Positions 38,976-52,210 of a stretch of 64,000 nt of DNA are shown here, piece after piece. The position numbers and the translations under genes are program-made. The stretch comes from Hydractinia symbiolongicarpus (Eukaryota; Cnidaria; Hydrozoa; Anthoathecata; Hydractiniidae). The number at the start of each line of letters is the position of its first letter. Position 1 is the stretch's first letter. Location: NCBI RefSeq assembly GCF_029227915.1, contig NC_079876.1:1738001-1802000 (forward strand). The letters run 5' to 3'. The notes beneath the pieces are model-generated. The model saw only the letters and a program-made list of their open reading frames with translations, made no database searches and was not told the origin of the DNA.

Positions 38976-41900
38976 GAAAACCCGCGATTTCCCGTAAATC
39001 CCGGGCTTCGCCCGTATAGTCAAATGTATACAAAGAAAGTACCCAGGGAGTAAACTCATTTCCCGAACGATTTTTTAAATTATTTTTTCACCACTAAAAC
39101 GCATGAGACTTGTAGTTTTCAAAAATGTTTTCATTTTTGATGAGACGCTGAATAAAAGCAGTTTAATCGCCGGGAAACGAAAACCTGCGATTTCCCGTAA
39201 ATCCCGGACTCGGCCCGTATAGTCAAAAGTATACAAAGAAAGTACCCAGGGAGTAAACTCATTTCCAGAACGATTTTTTAAATTATTTTTTCACCACTAA
39301 AACGCATAAGACTTGTAGTTTTTAAAAATGTTTTCATTTTTGATGAGACGCTGAATAAAAGAAGTTTAATCGCCGGCAAACGAAAACCCGCGATTTCCCG
39401 TAAATCCCGGGCTTGGCCCGTATAGTCAAAAGTATACAAAGAAAGTACCCAGGGAGTAAACTCATTTCCCGAACGATTTTTTAAATTACTTTTTCACCAC
39501 TAAAACGCATGAGACTTGTAGTTTTTAAAAATGTTTTCATTTTTGATGAGACGCTGAATAAAAGAAGTTTAATCGCCGGCAAACGAAAACCCCCGATTTC
39601 CCGTAAATCCCGGGCTTGGCCCGTATAGTCAAAAGTATACAAAGAAAGTACCCAGGGAGTAAACTCATTTCCCGAACGATTTTTTAAATTACTTTTTCAC
39701 CATTAAAACGCATGAGACTTGTAGTTTTCAAAAATGTTTTCATTTTTGATGAGACTCTGAAAAAAAGCAGTTTAATCGCCGGCAAACGAAAACCTGCGAT
39801 TTCCCTAAATCCCGGACTCGGCCCGTATAGTCAAAAGTATACAAAGATAGTACCCAGGGAGTAAACTCATTTCCAGAACGATTTTTTAAATTATTTTTTC
39901 ACCACTAAAACGCATAAGACTTGTAGTTTTTAAAAATGTTTTCATTTTTGATGAGACGCTGAATAAAAGAAGTTTAATCGCCGGCAAACGAAAACCCGCG
40001 ATTTCCCGTAAATCCCGGCTTGGCCCGTATAGTCAAAAGTATACAAAGAAAGTACCCAGGAAGTAATCTCATTTCCCAAACGATTTTTTAAATTATTATT
40101 TCACCACTAAAACGCATGAGACTTGTAGTTTTCAAGAATGTTTTCATTTTTGATGAGACGCTGAATAAAAGCAGTTTAATCGCCGGCAAACGAAAACCCG
40201 CGATTTCCCGTAAATTCCGGGCTTGGCACGTATAGTCGAATGCATACAAAGAAAGTACCCTGTGAGTAAACTCATTTCCAGAACGATTTTTTAAATTATT
40301 TTTTCATCACTAAAACGCATAAGACTTGTAGTTTTTAAAAATGTTTTCATTTTTGATGAGACGCTGAATAAAAGAAGTTTAATCGCCGGCAAACAAAACC
40401 CCGCGATTTTCCGTAAATCCCGGCTTGGCCCGTATAGTCAAAAGTATACAAAGAAAGTACCCAGGAAGTAAAGTCATTTCCCGAACGATTTTTTAAATTA
40501 TTTTTTCACCACTAAAACGCATGAGACTTGTAGTTTTCAAAAATGTTTTCATTTTTGATGAGACGCTGAAAAAAAGCAGTTTAATCTCCGGCAAACGAAA
40601 ACCTGCGATTTCCCGTAAATCCCGGGCTTCGCCCGTATAGTCAAATGTATACAAAGAAAGTACCCAGGGAGTAAACTCATTTCCCGAACGATTTTTTAAA
40701 TTATTTTTTCACCACTAAAACGCATGAGACTTGTAGTTTTCAAAAATGTTTTCATTTTTGATGAGACGCTGAATAAAAGCAGTTTAATCGCCGGCAAACG
40801 AAAACCTGCGATTTCCCGTAAATCCCGGTCTCGGCCCGTATAGTCAAAAGTATACAAAGAAAGTACCCAGGGAGTAAACTCATTTCCAGAACGATTTTTT
40901 AAATTATTTTTTCACCACTAAAACGCATAAGACTTGTAGTTTTAAAAAATGTTTTCATTTTTGATGAGACGCTGAATAAAAGAAGTTTAATCGCCGGCAA
41001 ACGAAAACCCGCGATTTCCCGTAAATCCCGGGCTTGGCCCGTATAGTCAAAAGTATACAAAGAAAGTACCCAGGGAGTAAACTCATTTCCCGAACGATTT
41101 TTTAAATTACTTTTTCACCACTAAAACGCATGAGACTTGTAGTTTTTAAAAATGTTTTCATTTTTGATGAGACGCTGAATAAAAGAAGTTTAATCGCCGG
41201 CAAACGAAAACCCGCGATTTCCCGTAAATCCCGGGCTTGGCCCGTATAGTCAAAAGTATACAAAGAAAGTACCCAGGGAGTAAACTCATTTCCCGAACGA
41301 TTTTTTAAATTACTTTTTCACCACTAAAACGCATGAGACTTGTAGTTTTCAAAAATGTTTTCATTTTTGATGAGACTCTGAAAAAAGCAGTTTAATCGCC
41401 GGCAAACGAAAACCTGCGATTTCCCTAAATCCCGGACTCGGCCCGTATAGTCAAAAGTAAACAAAGAAAGTACCCAGGGAGTAAACTCATTGCCAGAACG
41501 ATTTTTTAAATTATTTTTTCACCACTAAAACGCATAAGACTTGTAGTTTTTAAAAATGTTTTCATTTTTGATGAGACGCTGAATAAAAGAAGTTTAATTG
41601 CCGGCAAACGAAAAGCCGCGATTTCCCGTAAATCCCGGCTTGGCCCGTATAGTCAAAAGTATACAAAGAAAGTACCCAGGAAGTAATCTCATTTCCCGAA
41701 CGATTTTTTAAATTATTATTTCACCACTAAAACGCATAAGACTTGTAGTTTTCAAGAATGTTTTCATTTTTGATGAGACGCTGAATAAAAGCAGTTTAAT
41801 CGCCGGCAAACGAAAACCCGCGATTTTCCGTAAATTCCGGGCTTGGCACGTATAGTCGAATGCATACAAAGAAAGTACCCTGTGAGTAAACTCATTTTCA

Positions 41901-42100
41901 GAACGATTTTTTAAATTATTTTTTCACCACTAAAACGCATAAGACTTGTAGTTTTTAAAAATGTTTTCATTTTTGATGAGACGCTGAATAAAAGAAGTTT
42001 AATCGCCGGCAAACGAAAACCCGCGATTTCCCGTAAATCCCGGGCTTCGCCCGTATAGTCAAATGTATACAAAGAAAGTACCCAGGGAGTAAACTCATTT
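38975..42100 (+). repeat. Older tandem duplication of a ~1621-bp, 8-monomer unit
   Basis: Copy 1 is about 38975-40595 and copy 2 about 40596-42100. Shared marks are GATGAGACTCTG (39748, 41369), GAAGTAATCTC (40050, 41670) and AAATTCCGGGCTTGGCACG with GAATGCATAC (40213, 41833). The copies differ at more sites than the other tandem pairs: CGGGAAACG against CGGCAAACG, CACCATTAAAA against CACCACTAAAA, CCCAAACG against CCCGAACG, and one A lost at about 41384. The rightmost TAGTCGAATG-type monomer I found is near 41860. Confidence 0.75.
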
Positions 42101-42347
42101 CCCGAACGATTTTTAAATTATTTTTTCACCACTAAAACGCATGAGACTTGTAGTTTTCAAAAAGGTTTTCATTTTTGATGAGACGCTGAATAAAAGCAGT
42201 TTAATCGCCGGCAAACGAAAACCTGCGATTTCCCGTAAATCCCGGACTCGGCCCGTATAGTCAAAAGTATACAAAGAAAGTACCCAGGGAGTAAACGCAT
42301 TTCCAGAACGATTTTTTAAATTATTTTTTCACCACTAAAACGCATAA

Positions 42348-42459
42348 GACTTGTAGTTTTTAAAAACTTTGTATACAAAGTATACAAAGAAAGTACCCAG
42401 GGAGTAAACTCATTTTCAGAACGATTTTTTAAATTATTTTTCACCACTAAAACGCATAA
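42348..42459 (+). repeat. Truncated monomer with 10-bp inverted filler, copy 1
   Basis: This monomer is 112 bp. After its first 19 bases (ending TTTTTAAAAA) the next 100 bp of the standard monomer, which hold the right hairpin arm, GCCGGC and the CCCG cluster, are absent. In their place is CTTTGTATAC, the reverse complement of GTATACAAAG, which follows after AAA. The result at 42367-42389 is a perfect 10-bp-arm inverted repeat with a 3-base spacer. The T-rich block is one T shorter than usual. The next monomer has GAATAAAACAAG. Confidence 0.93.
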
Positions 42460-43877
42460 GACTTGTAGTTTTTAAAAATGTTTTCATTTTTGATGAGACG
42501 CTGAATAAAACAAGTTTAATCGCCGGCAAACGAAAACCCGCGATTTCCCGTAAATCCCGGGCTTCGCCCGTATAGTCAAATGTATACAAAGAAAGTACCC
42601 AGGGAGTAAACGCATTTCCCGAACGATTTTTTAAATTATTTTTTCACCACTAAAACGCATAAGACTTGTAGTTTTTAAAAATGTTTTCATTTTTGATGAG
42701 ACGCTGAATAAAAGAAGTCTAATCGCCGGCAAACGAAAACCCGCGATTTCCCGTAAATCCCGGGCTTGGCCCGTATAGTCAAAAGTATACAAAGAAAGTA
42801 CCCAGGGAGTAAACTCATTTTCCGAACGATTTTTTAAATTACTTTTTCACCACTAAAACGCATGAGACTTGTAGTTTTTAAAAATGTTTTCATTTTTGAT
42901 GAGACGCTGAATAAAAGAAGTTTAATCGCCGGCAAACGAAAACCCGCGATTTCCCGTAAATCCCGGCTTGGCCCGTATAGTCAAAAGTATACAAAGAAAG
43001 TACCCAGGAAGTAAACTCATTTCCCGAACGATTTTTTAAATTATTTTATCACCACTAAAACGCATAAGACTTGTAGTTTTTAAAAATGTTTTCATTTTTG
43101 ATGAGACGCTGAATAAAAGAAGTTTAATCGCCGGCAAACAAAAACCCGCGATTTCCCGTAAATCCCGGCTTGGCCCGTATAGTCAAAAGTATACAAAGAA
43201 AGTACCCAGGAAGTAAAGTCATTTCCCGAACGATTTTTTAAATTATTTTTTCACCACTAAAACGCATGAGACTTGTAGTTTTCAAAAATGTTTTCATTTT
43301 TGATGAGACGGTGAAAAAAAGCAGTTTAATCTCCGGCAAACGAAAACCTGCGATTTCCCTAAATCCCGGACTCGGTCCGTATAGTCAAAAGTATACAAAG
43401 AAAGTACCCAGGGAGTAAACTCATTTCCAGAACGATTTTTTAAATTATTTTTTCACCACTAAAACGCATAAGACTTGTAGTTTTTAAAAATGTTTTCATT
43501 TTTGATGAGACGCTGAATAAAAGAAGTTTAATCGCCGGCAAACGAAAACCCGCGATTTCCCGTAAATCCCGGGCTTCGCCCGTATAGTCAAATGTATACA
43601 AAGAAAGTACCCAGGGAGTAAACTCATTTCCCGAACGATTTTTTAAATTATTTTTTCACCACTAAAACGCATGAGACTTGTAGTTTTCAAAAAGGTTTTC
43701 ATTTTTGATGAGACGCTGAATAAAAGCAGTTTAATCGCCGGCAAACGAAAACCTGCGATTTCCCGTAAATCCCGGACTCGGCCCGTATAGTCAAAAGTAT
43801 ACAAAGAAAGTACCCAGGGAGTAAACTCATTTCCAGAACGATTTTTTAAATTATTTTTTCACCACTAAAACGCATAA

Positions 43878-43989
43878 GACTTGTAGTTTTTAAAAACTTT
43901 GTATACAAAGTATACAAAGAAAGTACCCAGGGAGTAAACTCATTTTCAGAACGATTTTTTAAATTATTTTTCACCACTAAAATGCATAA
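43878..43989 (+). repeat. Truncated monomer with 10-bp inverted filler, copy 2
   Basis: The junction is the same as at 42348-42459, with the inverted repeat at 43897-43919 and the same shortened T-rich block. It lies 1530 bp from copy 1, inside a duplicated segment. It differs by AATGCATAAG instead of AACGCATAAG at its end. Confidence 0.93.
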
Positions 43990-44189
43990 GACTTGTAGTT
44001 TTTAAAAATGTTTTCATTTTTGATGAGACGCTGAATAAAACAAGTTTAATCGCCGGCAAACGAAAACCCGCGATTTCCCGTAAATCCCGGGCTTCGCCCG
44101 TATAGTCAAATGTATACAAAGAAAGTACCCAGGGAGTAAACTCATTTCCCGAACGATTTTTTAAATTATTTTTTCACCACTAAAACGCA

Positions 44190-44795
44190 TGAGACTTGTA
44201 GTTTTCAAAAATGTTTTCATTTTTGGTGAGACGCTGAATAAAAGCAGTTTAATCGCCGGCAAACGAAAACCTGCGATTTCCCGTAAATCCCGGACTCGGC
44301 CCGTATAGTCAAAAGTATACAAAGAAAGTACCCAGGGAGTAAACTCATTTCCAGAACGATTTTTTAAATTATTTTTTCACCACTAAAACGCATAAGACTT
44401 GTAGTTTTTAAAAATGTTTTCATTTTTGATGAGACGCTGAATAAAAGAAGTCTAATCGCCGGCAAACGAAAACCCGCGATTTCCCGTAAATCCCGGGCTT
44501 GGCCCGTATAGTCAAAAGTATACAAAGAAAGTACCCAGGGAGTAAACTCATTTTCCGAACGATTTTTTAAATTACTTTCTCACCACTAAAACGCATGAGA
44601 CTTGTAGTTTTTAAAAATGTTTTCATTTTTGATGAGACGCTGAATAAAAGAAGTTTAATCGCCGGCAAACGAAAACCCGCGATTTCCCGTAAATCCCGGC
44701 ATGCCCGTATAGTCAAAAGTATACAAAGAAAGTACCCAGGAAGTAAACTCATTTCCCGAACGATTTTTTAAATTATTTTATCACCAATAAAACGC
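44190..44795 (+). repeat. Three monomers shared with 55.4-55.9 kb
   Basis: TTTTTGGTGAGACGC (44221) and GAAGTCTAATCG (44449) recur in the same order near 55476 and 55704, an offset of 11255 bp. A monomer near 44640-44750 carries the local deletion CCCGGCATGCCCG. This creates a GGCATGCC palindrome. Confidence 0.65.
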
Positions 44796-46860
44796 ATGAG
44801 ACTTGTAGTTTTCAAAAATGTTTTCATTTTTGATGAGACGCTGAATAAAAGAAGTTTAATCGCCGGCAAACGAAAACCGGCGATTTCCCGTAAATCCCGG
44901 GCTTGGCCCGTATAGTCAAAAGTATACAAAGAAAGTACCCAGGGAGTAAACTCATTTCCCGAACGATTTTTTAAATTACTTTTTCACCACTAAAACGCAT
45001 GAGACTTGTAGTTTTCAAAAATGTTTTCATTTTTGATGAGACGCTGAAAAAAAGCAGTTTAATCGCCTGCAAACGAAAACCCGCGATTTCCCGTAAATCC
45101 CGGGCTTGGCCCGTATAGTCAAAAGTATACAAAGAAAGTACCCAGGGAGTAAACTCATTTCCCGAACGATTTTTTAAATAATTTTTTCACCACTAAAACG
45201 CATAAGACTTGTAGTTTTCAAAAATGTTTTCATTTTTGATGAGACGCTGAATAAAAGAAGTTTAATCGCCGGCAAACGAAAACCCGCGATTTCCCGTAAA
45301 TCCCGGCTTGGCCCGTATAGTCAAAAGTATACAAAGAAAGTACCCAGGAAGTAAACTCATTTCCCGAACGATTTTTTAAATTATTTTATCACCACTAAAA
45401 CGCATAAGACTTGTAGTTTTTAAAAATGTTTTCATTTTTGATGAGACGCTGAATAAAAGAAGTTTAATCGCCGGCAAACAAAAACCCGCGATTTCCCGTA
45501 AATCCCGGCTTGGCCCGTATAGTCAAAAGTATACAAAGAAAGTACCCAGGAAGTAAAGTCATTTCCCGAACGATTTTTTAAATTATTTTTTCACCACTAA
45601 AACGCATGAGACTTGTAGTTTTCAAAAATGTTTTCATTTTTGATGAGACGCTGAATAAAAGAAGTTTAATCGCCGGCAAACGAAAACCCGCGATTTCCCG
45701 TAAATCCCGGCTTGGCCCGTATAGTCAAAAGTATACAAAGAAAGTACCCAGGAAGTAAACTCATTTCCCGAACGATTTTTTAAATTATTTTATCACCACT
45801 AAAACGCATAAGACTTGTAGTTTTTAAAAATGTTTTCATTTTTGATGAGACGCTGAATAAAAGAAGTTTAATCGCCGGCAAACAAAAACCCGCGATTTCC
45901 CGTAAATCCCGGCTTGGCCCGTATAGTCAAAAGTATACAAAGAAAGTACCCAGGAAGTAAAGTCATTTCCCGAACGATTTTTTAAATTATTTTTTCACCA
46001 CTAAAACGCATGAGACTTGTAGTTTTCAAAAATGTTTTCATTTTTGATGAGACGCTGAATAAAAGAAGTTTAATCGCCGGCAAACGAAAACCGGCGATTT
46101 CCCGTAAATCCCGGGCTTGGCCCGTATAGTCAAAAGTATACAAAGAAAGTACCCAGGGAGTAAACTCATTTCCCGAACGATTTTTTAAATTACTTTTTCA
46201 CCACTAAAACGCATGAGACTTGTAGTTTTCAAAAATGTTTTCATTTTTGATGAGACGCTGAAAAAAAGCAGTTTAATCGCCTGCAAACGAAAACCCGCGA
46301 TTTCCCGTAAATCCCGGGCTTGGCCCGTATAGTCAAAAGTATACAAAGAAAGTACCCAGGGAGTAAACTCATTTCCCGAACGATTTTTTAAATAATTTTT
46401 TCACCACTAAAACGCATAAGACTTGTAGTTTTCAAAAATGTTTTCATTTTTGATGAGACGCTGAATAAAAGAAGTTTAATCGCCGGCAAACGAAAACCCG
46501 CGATTTCCCGTAAATCCCGGCTTGGCCCGTATAGTCAAAAGTATACAAAGAAAGTACCCAGGAAGTAAACTCATTTCCCGAACGATTTTTTAAATTATTT
46601 TATCACCACTAAAACGCATAAGACTTGTAGTTTTTAAAAATGTTTTCATTTTTGATGAGACGCTGAATAAAAGAAGTTTAATCGCCGGCAAACAAAAACC
46701 CGCGATTTCCCGTAAATCCCGGCTTGGCCCGTATAGTCAAAAGTATACAAAGAAAGTACCCAGGAAGTAAAGTCATTTCCCGAACGATTTTTTAAATTAT
46801 TTTTTCACCACTAAAACGCATGAGACTTGTAGTTTTCAAAAATGTTTTCATTTTTGATGA
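44795..46860 (+). repeat. 1214-bp, 6-monomer tandem repeat with an inner 406-bp dimer
   Basis: Copy 1 is about 44795-46008 and copy 2 about 46009-46860 (partial). Shared marks are GAAAACCGGCG (44872, 46086), TTTAATCGCCTGC (45058, 46272), TTTAAATAATTTTTTC (45174, 46388) and GAAGTAAAGTC (45551, 46765). Inside, a dimer marked by TTATTTTATCACC then GAAGTAAAGTC repeats at 406 bp (about 45300-45650 and 45706-46056). The match ends at GAGACGGTGAAAA near 46860. Confidence 0.8.
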
Positions 46861-48548
46861 GACGGTGAAAAAAAGCAGTTTAATCTCCGGCAAACGAAAA
46901 CCTGCGATTTCCCTAAATCCCGGACTCGGTCCGTATAGTCAAAATTATACAAAGAAAGTACCCAGGGAGTAAACTCATTTCCAGAACGATTTTTTAAATT
47001 ATTTTTTCACCACTAAAACGCATAAGACTTGTAGTTTTTAAAAATGTTTTCATTTTTGATGAGACGCTGAATAAAAGAAGTTTAATCGCCGGCAAACGAA
47101 AACCCGCGATTTCCCGTAAATCCCGGGCTTCGCCCGTATAGTCAAATGTATACAAAGAAAGTACCCAGGGAGTAAACTCATTTCCCGAACGATTTTTTAA
47201 ATTATTTTTTCACCACTAAAACGCATGAGACTTGTAGTTTTCAAAAAGGTTTTCATTTTTGATGAGACGCTGAATAAAAGCAGTTTAATCGCCGGCAAAC
47301 GAAAAACTGCGATTTCCCGTAAATCCCGGACTCGGCCCGTATAGTCAAAAGTATACAAAGAAAGTACCCAGGGAGTAAACTCATTTCCAGAACGATTTTT
47401 TAAATTATTTTTTCACCACTAAAACGCATAAGACTTGTAGTTTTTAAAAACTTTGTATACAAAGTATACAAAGAAAGTACCCAGGGAGTAAACTCATTTC
47501 CAGAACGATTTTTTAAATTATTTTATCACCAATAAAACGCATGAGACTTGTAGTTTTCAAAAATGTTTTCATTTTTGATGAGACGCTGAATAAAAGAAGT
47601 TTAATCGCCGGCAAACGAAAACCGGCGATTTCCCGTAAATCCCGGGCTTGGCCCGTATAGTCAAAAGTATACAAAGAAAGTACCCAGGGAGTAAACTCAT
47701 TTCCCGAACGATTTTTTAAATTACTTTTTCACCACTAAAACGCATGAGACTTGTAGTTTTCAAAAATGTTTTCATTTTTGATGAGACGCTGAAAAAAAGC
47801 AGTTTAATCGCCTGCAAACGAAAACCCGCGATTTCCCGTAAATCCCGGGCTTGGCCCGTATAGTCAAAAGTATACAAAGAAAGTACCCAGGGAGTAAACT
47901 CATTTCCCGAACGATTTTTTAAATCACTTTTTCACCACTAAAACGCATGAGACTTGTAGTTTTTAAAAATGTTTTTATTTTTGATGAGACGCTGAAAAAA
48001 GGAAGTTTAATCGCCGGCAAACGAAAACCTGCGATTTCCCGTAAATCCTGGACTCGGCCCGTATAGTCAAAAGTATACAAAGAAAGTACCCAGGGAGTAA
48101 ACTCATTTCCCAAACGATTTTTTAAATTATTATTTCACCACTAAAACGCATGAGACTTGTAGTTTTCAAGAATGTTTTCATTTTTGATGAGACGCTGAAT
48201 AAAAGCAGTTTAATCGCCGGCAAACGAAAACCCCCGATTTCCCGTAAATCCCGGGCTCGGCCCGTATAGTCAAAAGTATACAAAGAAAGTACCCAGGGAG
48301 TAAACTCATTTCCAAAACGATTTTTTAAATTATTATTTCACCACTAAAACGCATGAGACTTGTAGTTTTCACAAATGTTTTCATTTTTGATGAGACGCTG
48401 AATAAAAGAAGTTTAATCGCCGGCAAACGAAAACCTGCGATTTCCCGTAAATCCTGGACTCGGCCCGTATAGTCAAAAGTATACAAAGAAAGTACCCAGG
48501 GAGTAAACTCATTTCCCAAACGATTTTTTAAATTATTATTTCACCACT
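46860..48548 (+). repeat. Monomers copied from 43.3-43.9 and 44.8-45.2 kb, then a new subtype
   Basis: From GACGGTGAAAAAAAGCAG (46861) to the truncated monomer the sequence follows 43309-43940 at an offset near 3554 bp. After the truncated monomer it follows 44.77-45.17 kb (CACCAATAAAACG, AACCGGCG, CGCCTGC). From about 47920 it switches to the GAAAAAAGGAAG/CACAAATG subtype that is repeated at 57.0-57.6 kb (offset 9115 bp). Confidence 0.7.
47432..47544 (+). repeat. Truncated monomer with 10-bp inverted filler, copy 3
   Basis: The junction is identical, with the inverted repeat at 47451-47473. The right part reads ATTTCCAG and TTATTTTATCACCAATAAAACG instead of ATTTTCAG and TTATTTTTCACC, so it is fused to a different monomer type downstream and is 113 bp long. 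It lies 3554 bp from copy 2. Confidence 0.92.
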
Positions 48549-51500
48549 AAAACGCATGAGACTTGTAGTTTTCAAGAATGTTTTCATTTTTGATGAGACG
48601 CTGAATAAAAGCAGTTTAATCGCCGGCAAACGAAAACCCGCGATTTCCCGTAAATCCCGGGCTTGGCCCGTATAGTCAAAAGTACACAAAGAAAGTACCC
48701 AGGGAGTAAACTCATTTCCCGAACGATTTTTTAAATTATTTTTTCACCACTAAAACGCATAAGACTTGTAGTTTTTAAAAATGTTTTCATTTTTGATGAG
48801 ACGATGAATAAAAGAAGTTTAATCGACGGCAAACGAAAACCCGCGATTTCCCGTAAATCCCGGCTTGGCCCGTATAGTCAAAAGTATACAAAGAAAGTAC
48901 CCAGGGAGTAAACTCATTTCCCGAACGATTTTTTAAATTATTTTTTCACCACTAAAGCGCATAAGACTTGTAGTTTTTAAAAATGTTTTCATTTTTGATG
49001 AGACGCTGAATAAAAGAAGTTTAATCGACGGCAAACGAAAACCCGCGATTTCCCGTAAATCCCGGCTTGGCCCGTATTGTCAAAAGTATACAAAGAAAGT
49101 ACCCAGGAAGTAAACTCATTTCCCGAACGATTTTTTAAATTATTTTTTCACCAATAAAACGCATGAGACTTGTAGTTTTCAAAAATGTTTTCATTTTTGA
49201 TGAGACGCTGAAAAAAAGCAGTTTAATCGCCGGCAAACGAAAACCTGCGATTTCCCTAAATCCCGGACTCGGCCCGTATCGTCAAAAGTATACAAAGAAA
49301 GTACCCAGGGAGTAAACTCATTTCCAGAACGATTTTTTAAATTATTTTTTCGCCACTAAAACGCATAAGACTTGTAGTTTTTAAAAATGTTTTCAATTTT
49401 GATGAGACGCTGAATAAAAGAAGTTTAATCGCCGGCAAACGAAAACCCGCGATTTCCCGTAAATCCTGGACTCGGCCCGTATAGTCAAAAGTATACAAAG
49501 AAAGTACCCAGGGAGTAAACTCATTTCCCAAACGATTTTTTAAATTATTATTTCACCACTAAAACGCATGAGACTTGTAGTTTTCAAGAATGTTTTCATT
49601 TTTGATGAGACGCTGAATAAAAGCAGTTTAATCGCCGGCAAACGAAAACCCCCGATTTCCCGTAAATCCCGGGCTCGGCCCGTATAGTCAAAAGTATACA
49701 AAGAAAGTACCCAGGGAGTAAACTCATTTCCAAAACGATTTTTTAAATTATTATTTCACCACTAAAACGCATGAGACTTGTAGTTTTCACAAATGTTTTC
49801 ATTTTTGATGAGACGCTGAATAAAAGAAGTTTAATCGCCGGCAAACGAAAACCCGCGATTTCCCGTAAATCCCGGGCTTGGCCCGTATAGTCAAAAGTAC
49901 ACAAAGAAAGTACCCAGGGAGTAAACTCATTTCCCGAACGATTTTTTAAATTATTTTTTCACCACTAAAACGCATAAGACTTGTAGTTTTTAAAAATGTT
50001 TTCATTTTTGATGAGACGATGAATAAAAGAAGTTTAATCGACGGCAAACGAAAACCCGCGATTTCCCGTAAATCCCGGCTTGGCCCGTATAGTCAAAAGT
50101 ATACAAAGAAAGTACCCAGGGAGTAAACTCATTTCCCGAACGATTTTTTAAATTATTTTTTCACCACTAAAGCGCATAAGACTTGTAGTTTTTAAAAATG
50201 TTTTCATTTTTGATGAGACGCTGAATAAAAGAAGTTTAATCGACGGCAAACGAAAACCCGCGATTTCCCGTAAATCCCGGCTTGGCCCGTATAGTCAAAA
50301 GTATACAAAGAAAGTACCCAGGAAGTAAACTCATTTCCCGAACGATTTTTTAAATTATTTTTTCACCAATAAAACGCATGAGACTTGTAGTTTTCAAGAA
50401 TGTTTTCATTTTTGATGAGACGCTGAATAAAAGCAGTTTAATCGCCGGCAAACGAAAACCCGCGATTTCCCGTAAATCCCGGGCTTGGCCCGTATAGTCA
50501 AAAGTACACAAAGAAAGTACCCAGGGAGTAAACTCATTTCCCGAACGATTTTTTAAATTATTTTTTCACCACTAAAACGCATAAGACTTGTAGTTTTTAA
50601 AAATGTTTTCATTTTTGATGAGACGATGAATAAAAGAAGTTTAATCGACGGCAAACGAAAACCCGCGATTTCCCGTAAATCCCGGCTTGGCCCGTATAGT
50701 CAAAAGTATACAAAGAAAGTACCCAGGGAGTAAACTCATTTCCCGAACGATTTTTTAAATTATTTTTTCACCACTAAAGCGCATAAGACTTGTAGTTTTT
50801 AAAAATGTTTTCATTTTTGATGAGACGCTGAATAAAAGAAGTTTAATCGACGGCAAACGAAAACCCGCGATTTCCCGTAAATCCCGGCTTGGCCCGTATT
50901 GTCAAAAGTATACAAAGAAAGTACCCAGGAAGTAAACTCATTTCCCGAACGATTTTTTAAATTATTTTTTCACCAATAAAACGCATGAGACTTGTAGTTT
51001 TCAAAAATGTTTTCATTTTTGATGAGACGCTGAAAAAAAGCAGTTTAATCGCCGGCAAACGAAAACCTGCGATTTCCCTAAATCCCGGACTCGGCCCGTA
51101 TCGTCAAAAGTATACAAAGAAAGTACCCAGGGAGTAAACTCATTTCCAGAACGATTTTTTAAATTATTTTTTCGCCACTAAAACGCATAAGACTTGTAGT
51201 TTTTAAAAATGTTTTCAATTTTGATGAGACGCTGAATAAAAGAAGTTTAATCGCCGGCAAACGAAAACCCGCGATTTCCCGTAAATCCTGGACTCGGCCC
51301 GTATAGTCAAAAGTATACAAAGAAAGTACCCAGGGAGTAAACTCATTTCCCAAACGATTTTTTAAATTATTATTTCACCACTAAAACGCATGAGACTTGT
51401 AGTTTTCAAGAATGTTTTCATTTTTGATGAGACGCTGAATAAAAGCAGTTTAATCGCCGGCAAACGAAAACCCCCGATTTCCCGTAAATCCCGGGCTCGG

Positions 51501-52210
51501 CCCGTATAGTCAAAAGTATACAAAGAAAGTACCCAGGGAGTAAACTCATTTCCAAAACGATTTTTTAAATTATTATTTCACCACTAAAACGCATGAGACT
51601 TGTAGTTTTCACAAATGTTTTCATTTTTGATGAGACGCTGAATAAAAGAAGTTTAATCGCCGGCAAACGAAAACCCGCGATTTCCCGTAAATCCCGGGCT
51701 TGGCCCGTATAGTCAAAAGTACACAAAGAAAGTACCCAGGGAGTAAACTCATTTCCCGAACGATTTTTTAAATTATTTTTTCACCACTAAAACGCATAAG
51801 ACTTGTAGTTTTTAAAAATGTTTTCATTTTTGATGAGACGATGAATAAAAGAAGTTTAATCGACGGCAAACGAAAACCCGCGATTTCCCGTAAATCCCGG
51901 CTTGGCCCGTATAGTCAAAAGTATACAAAGAAAGTACCCAGGGAGTAAACTCATTTCCCGAACGATTTTTTAAATTATTTTTTCACCACTAAAGCGCATA
52001 AGACTTGTAGTTTTTAAAAATGTTTTCATTTTTGATGAGACGCTGAATAAAAGAAGTTTAATCGACGGCAAACGAAAACCCGCGATTTCCCGTAAATCCC
52101 GGCTTGGCCCGTATAGTCAAAAGTATACAAAGAAAGTACCCAGGAAGTAAACTCATTTCCCGAACGATTTTTTAAATTATTTTTTCACCAATAAAACGCA
52201 TGAGACTTGT
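48548..52210 (+). repeat. Tandem duplication of an 1822-bp, 9-monomer unit
   Basis: Copy 1 is about 48548-50370 and copy 2 about 50371-52192. Marks at 1822-1823 bp spacing are ACGATGAATAAAAG (48801, 50623 and 50016, 51839), GGCCCGTATTGTC (49071, 50892), GGCCCGTATCGTC (49272, 51094), TTTTTTCGCCACTAAAACG (49346, 51168) and TTTTCAATTTTGATG (49390, 51212). The unit is itself composite: its ACGATGAATAAAAG monomers are spaced 6 then 3 monomers apart. CGACGGC replaces CGCCGGC in many of its monomers. Confidence 0.9.

Larger units (their letters stand above)
41940..44190 (+). repeat. Duplicated segment carrying the truncated monomer (1530-bp offset)
   Basis: The stretch 41940-42660 matches 43470-44190 at an offset of 1530 bp (7 full monomers plus one truncated). 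Shared marks are CAAAAAGGTTTTC (42158, 43688), the truncated monomer itself and GAATAAAACAAG (42501, 44031). Downstream order differs: GAAGTCTAATCG follows at 42714 in one copy but at 44449 in the other, so the second copy has gained about one monomer (or the first has lost one). Confidence 0.8.
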
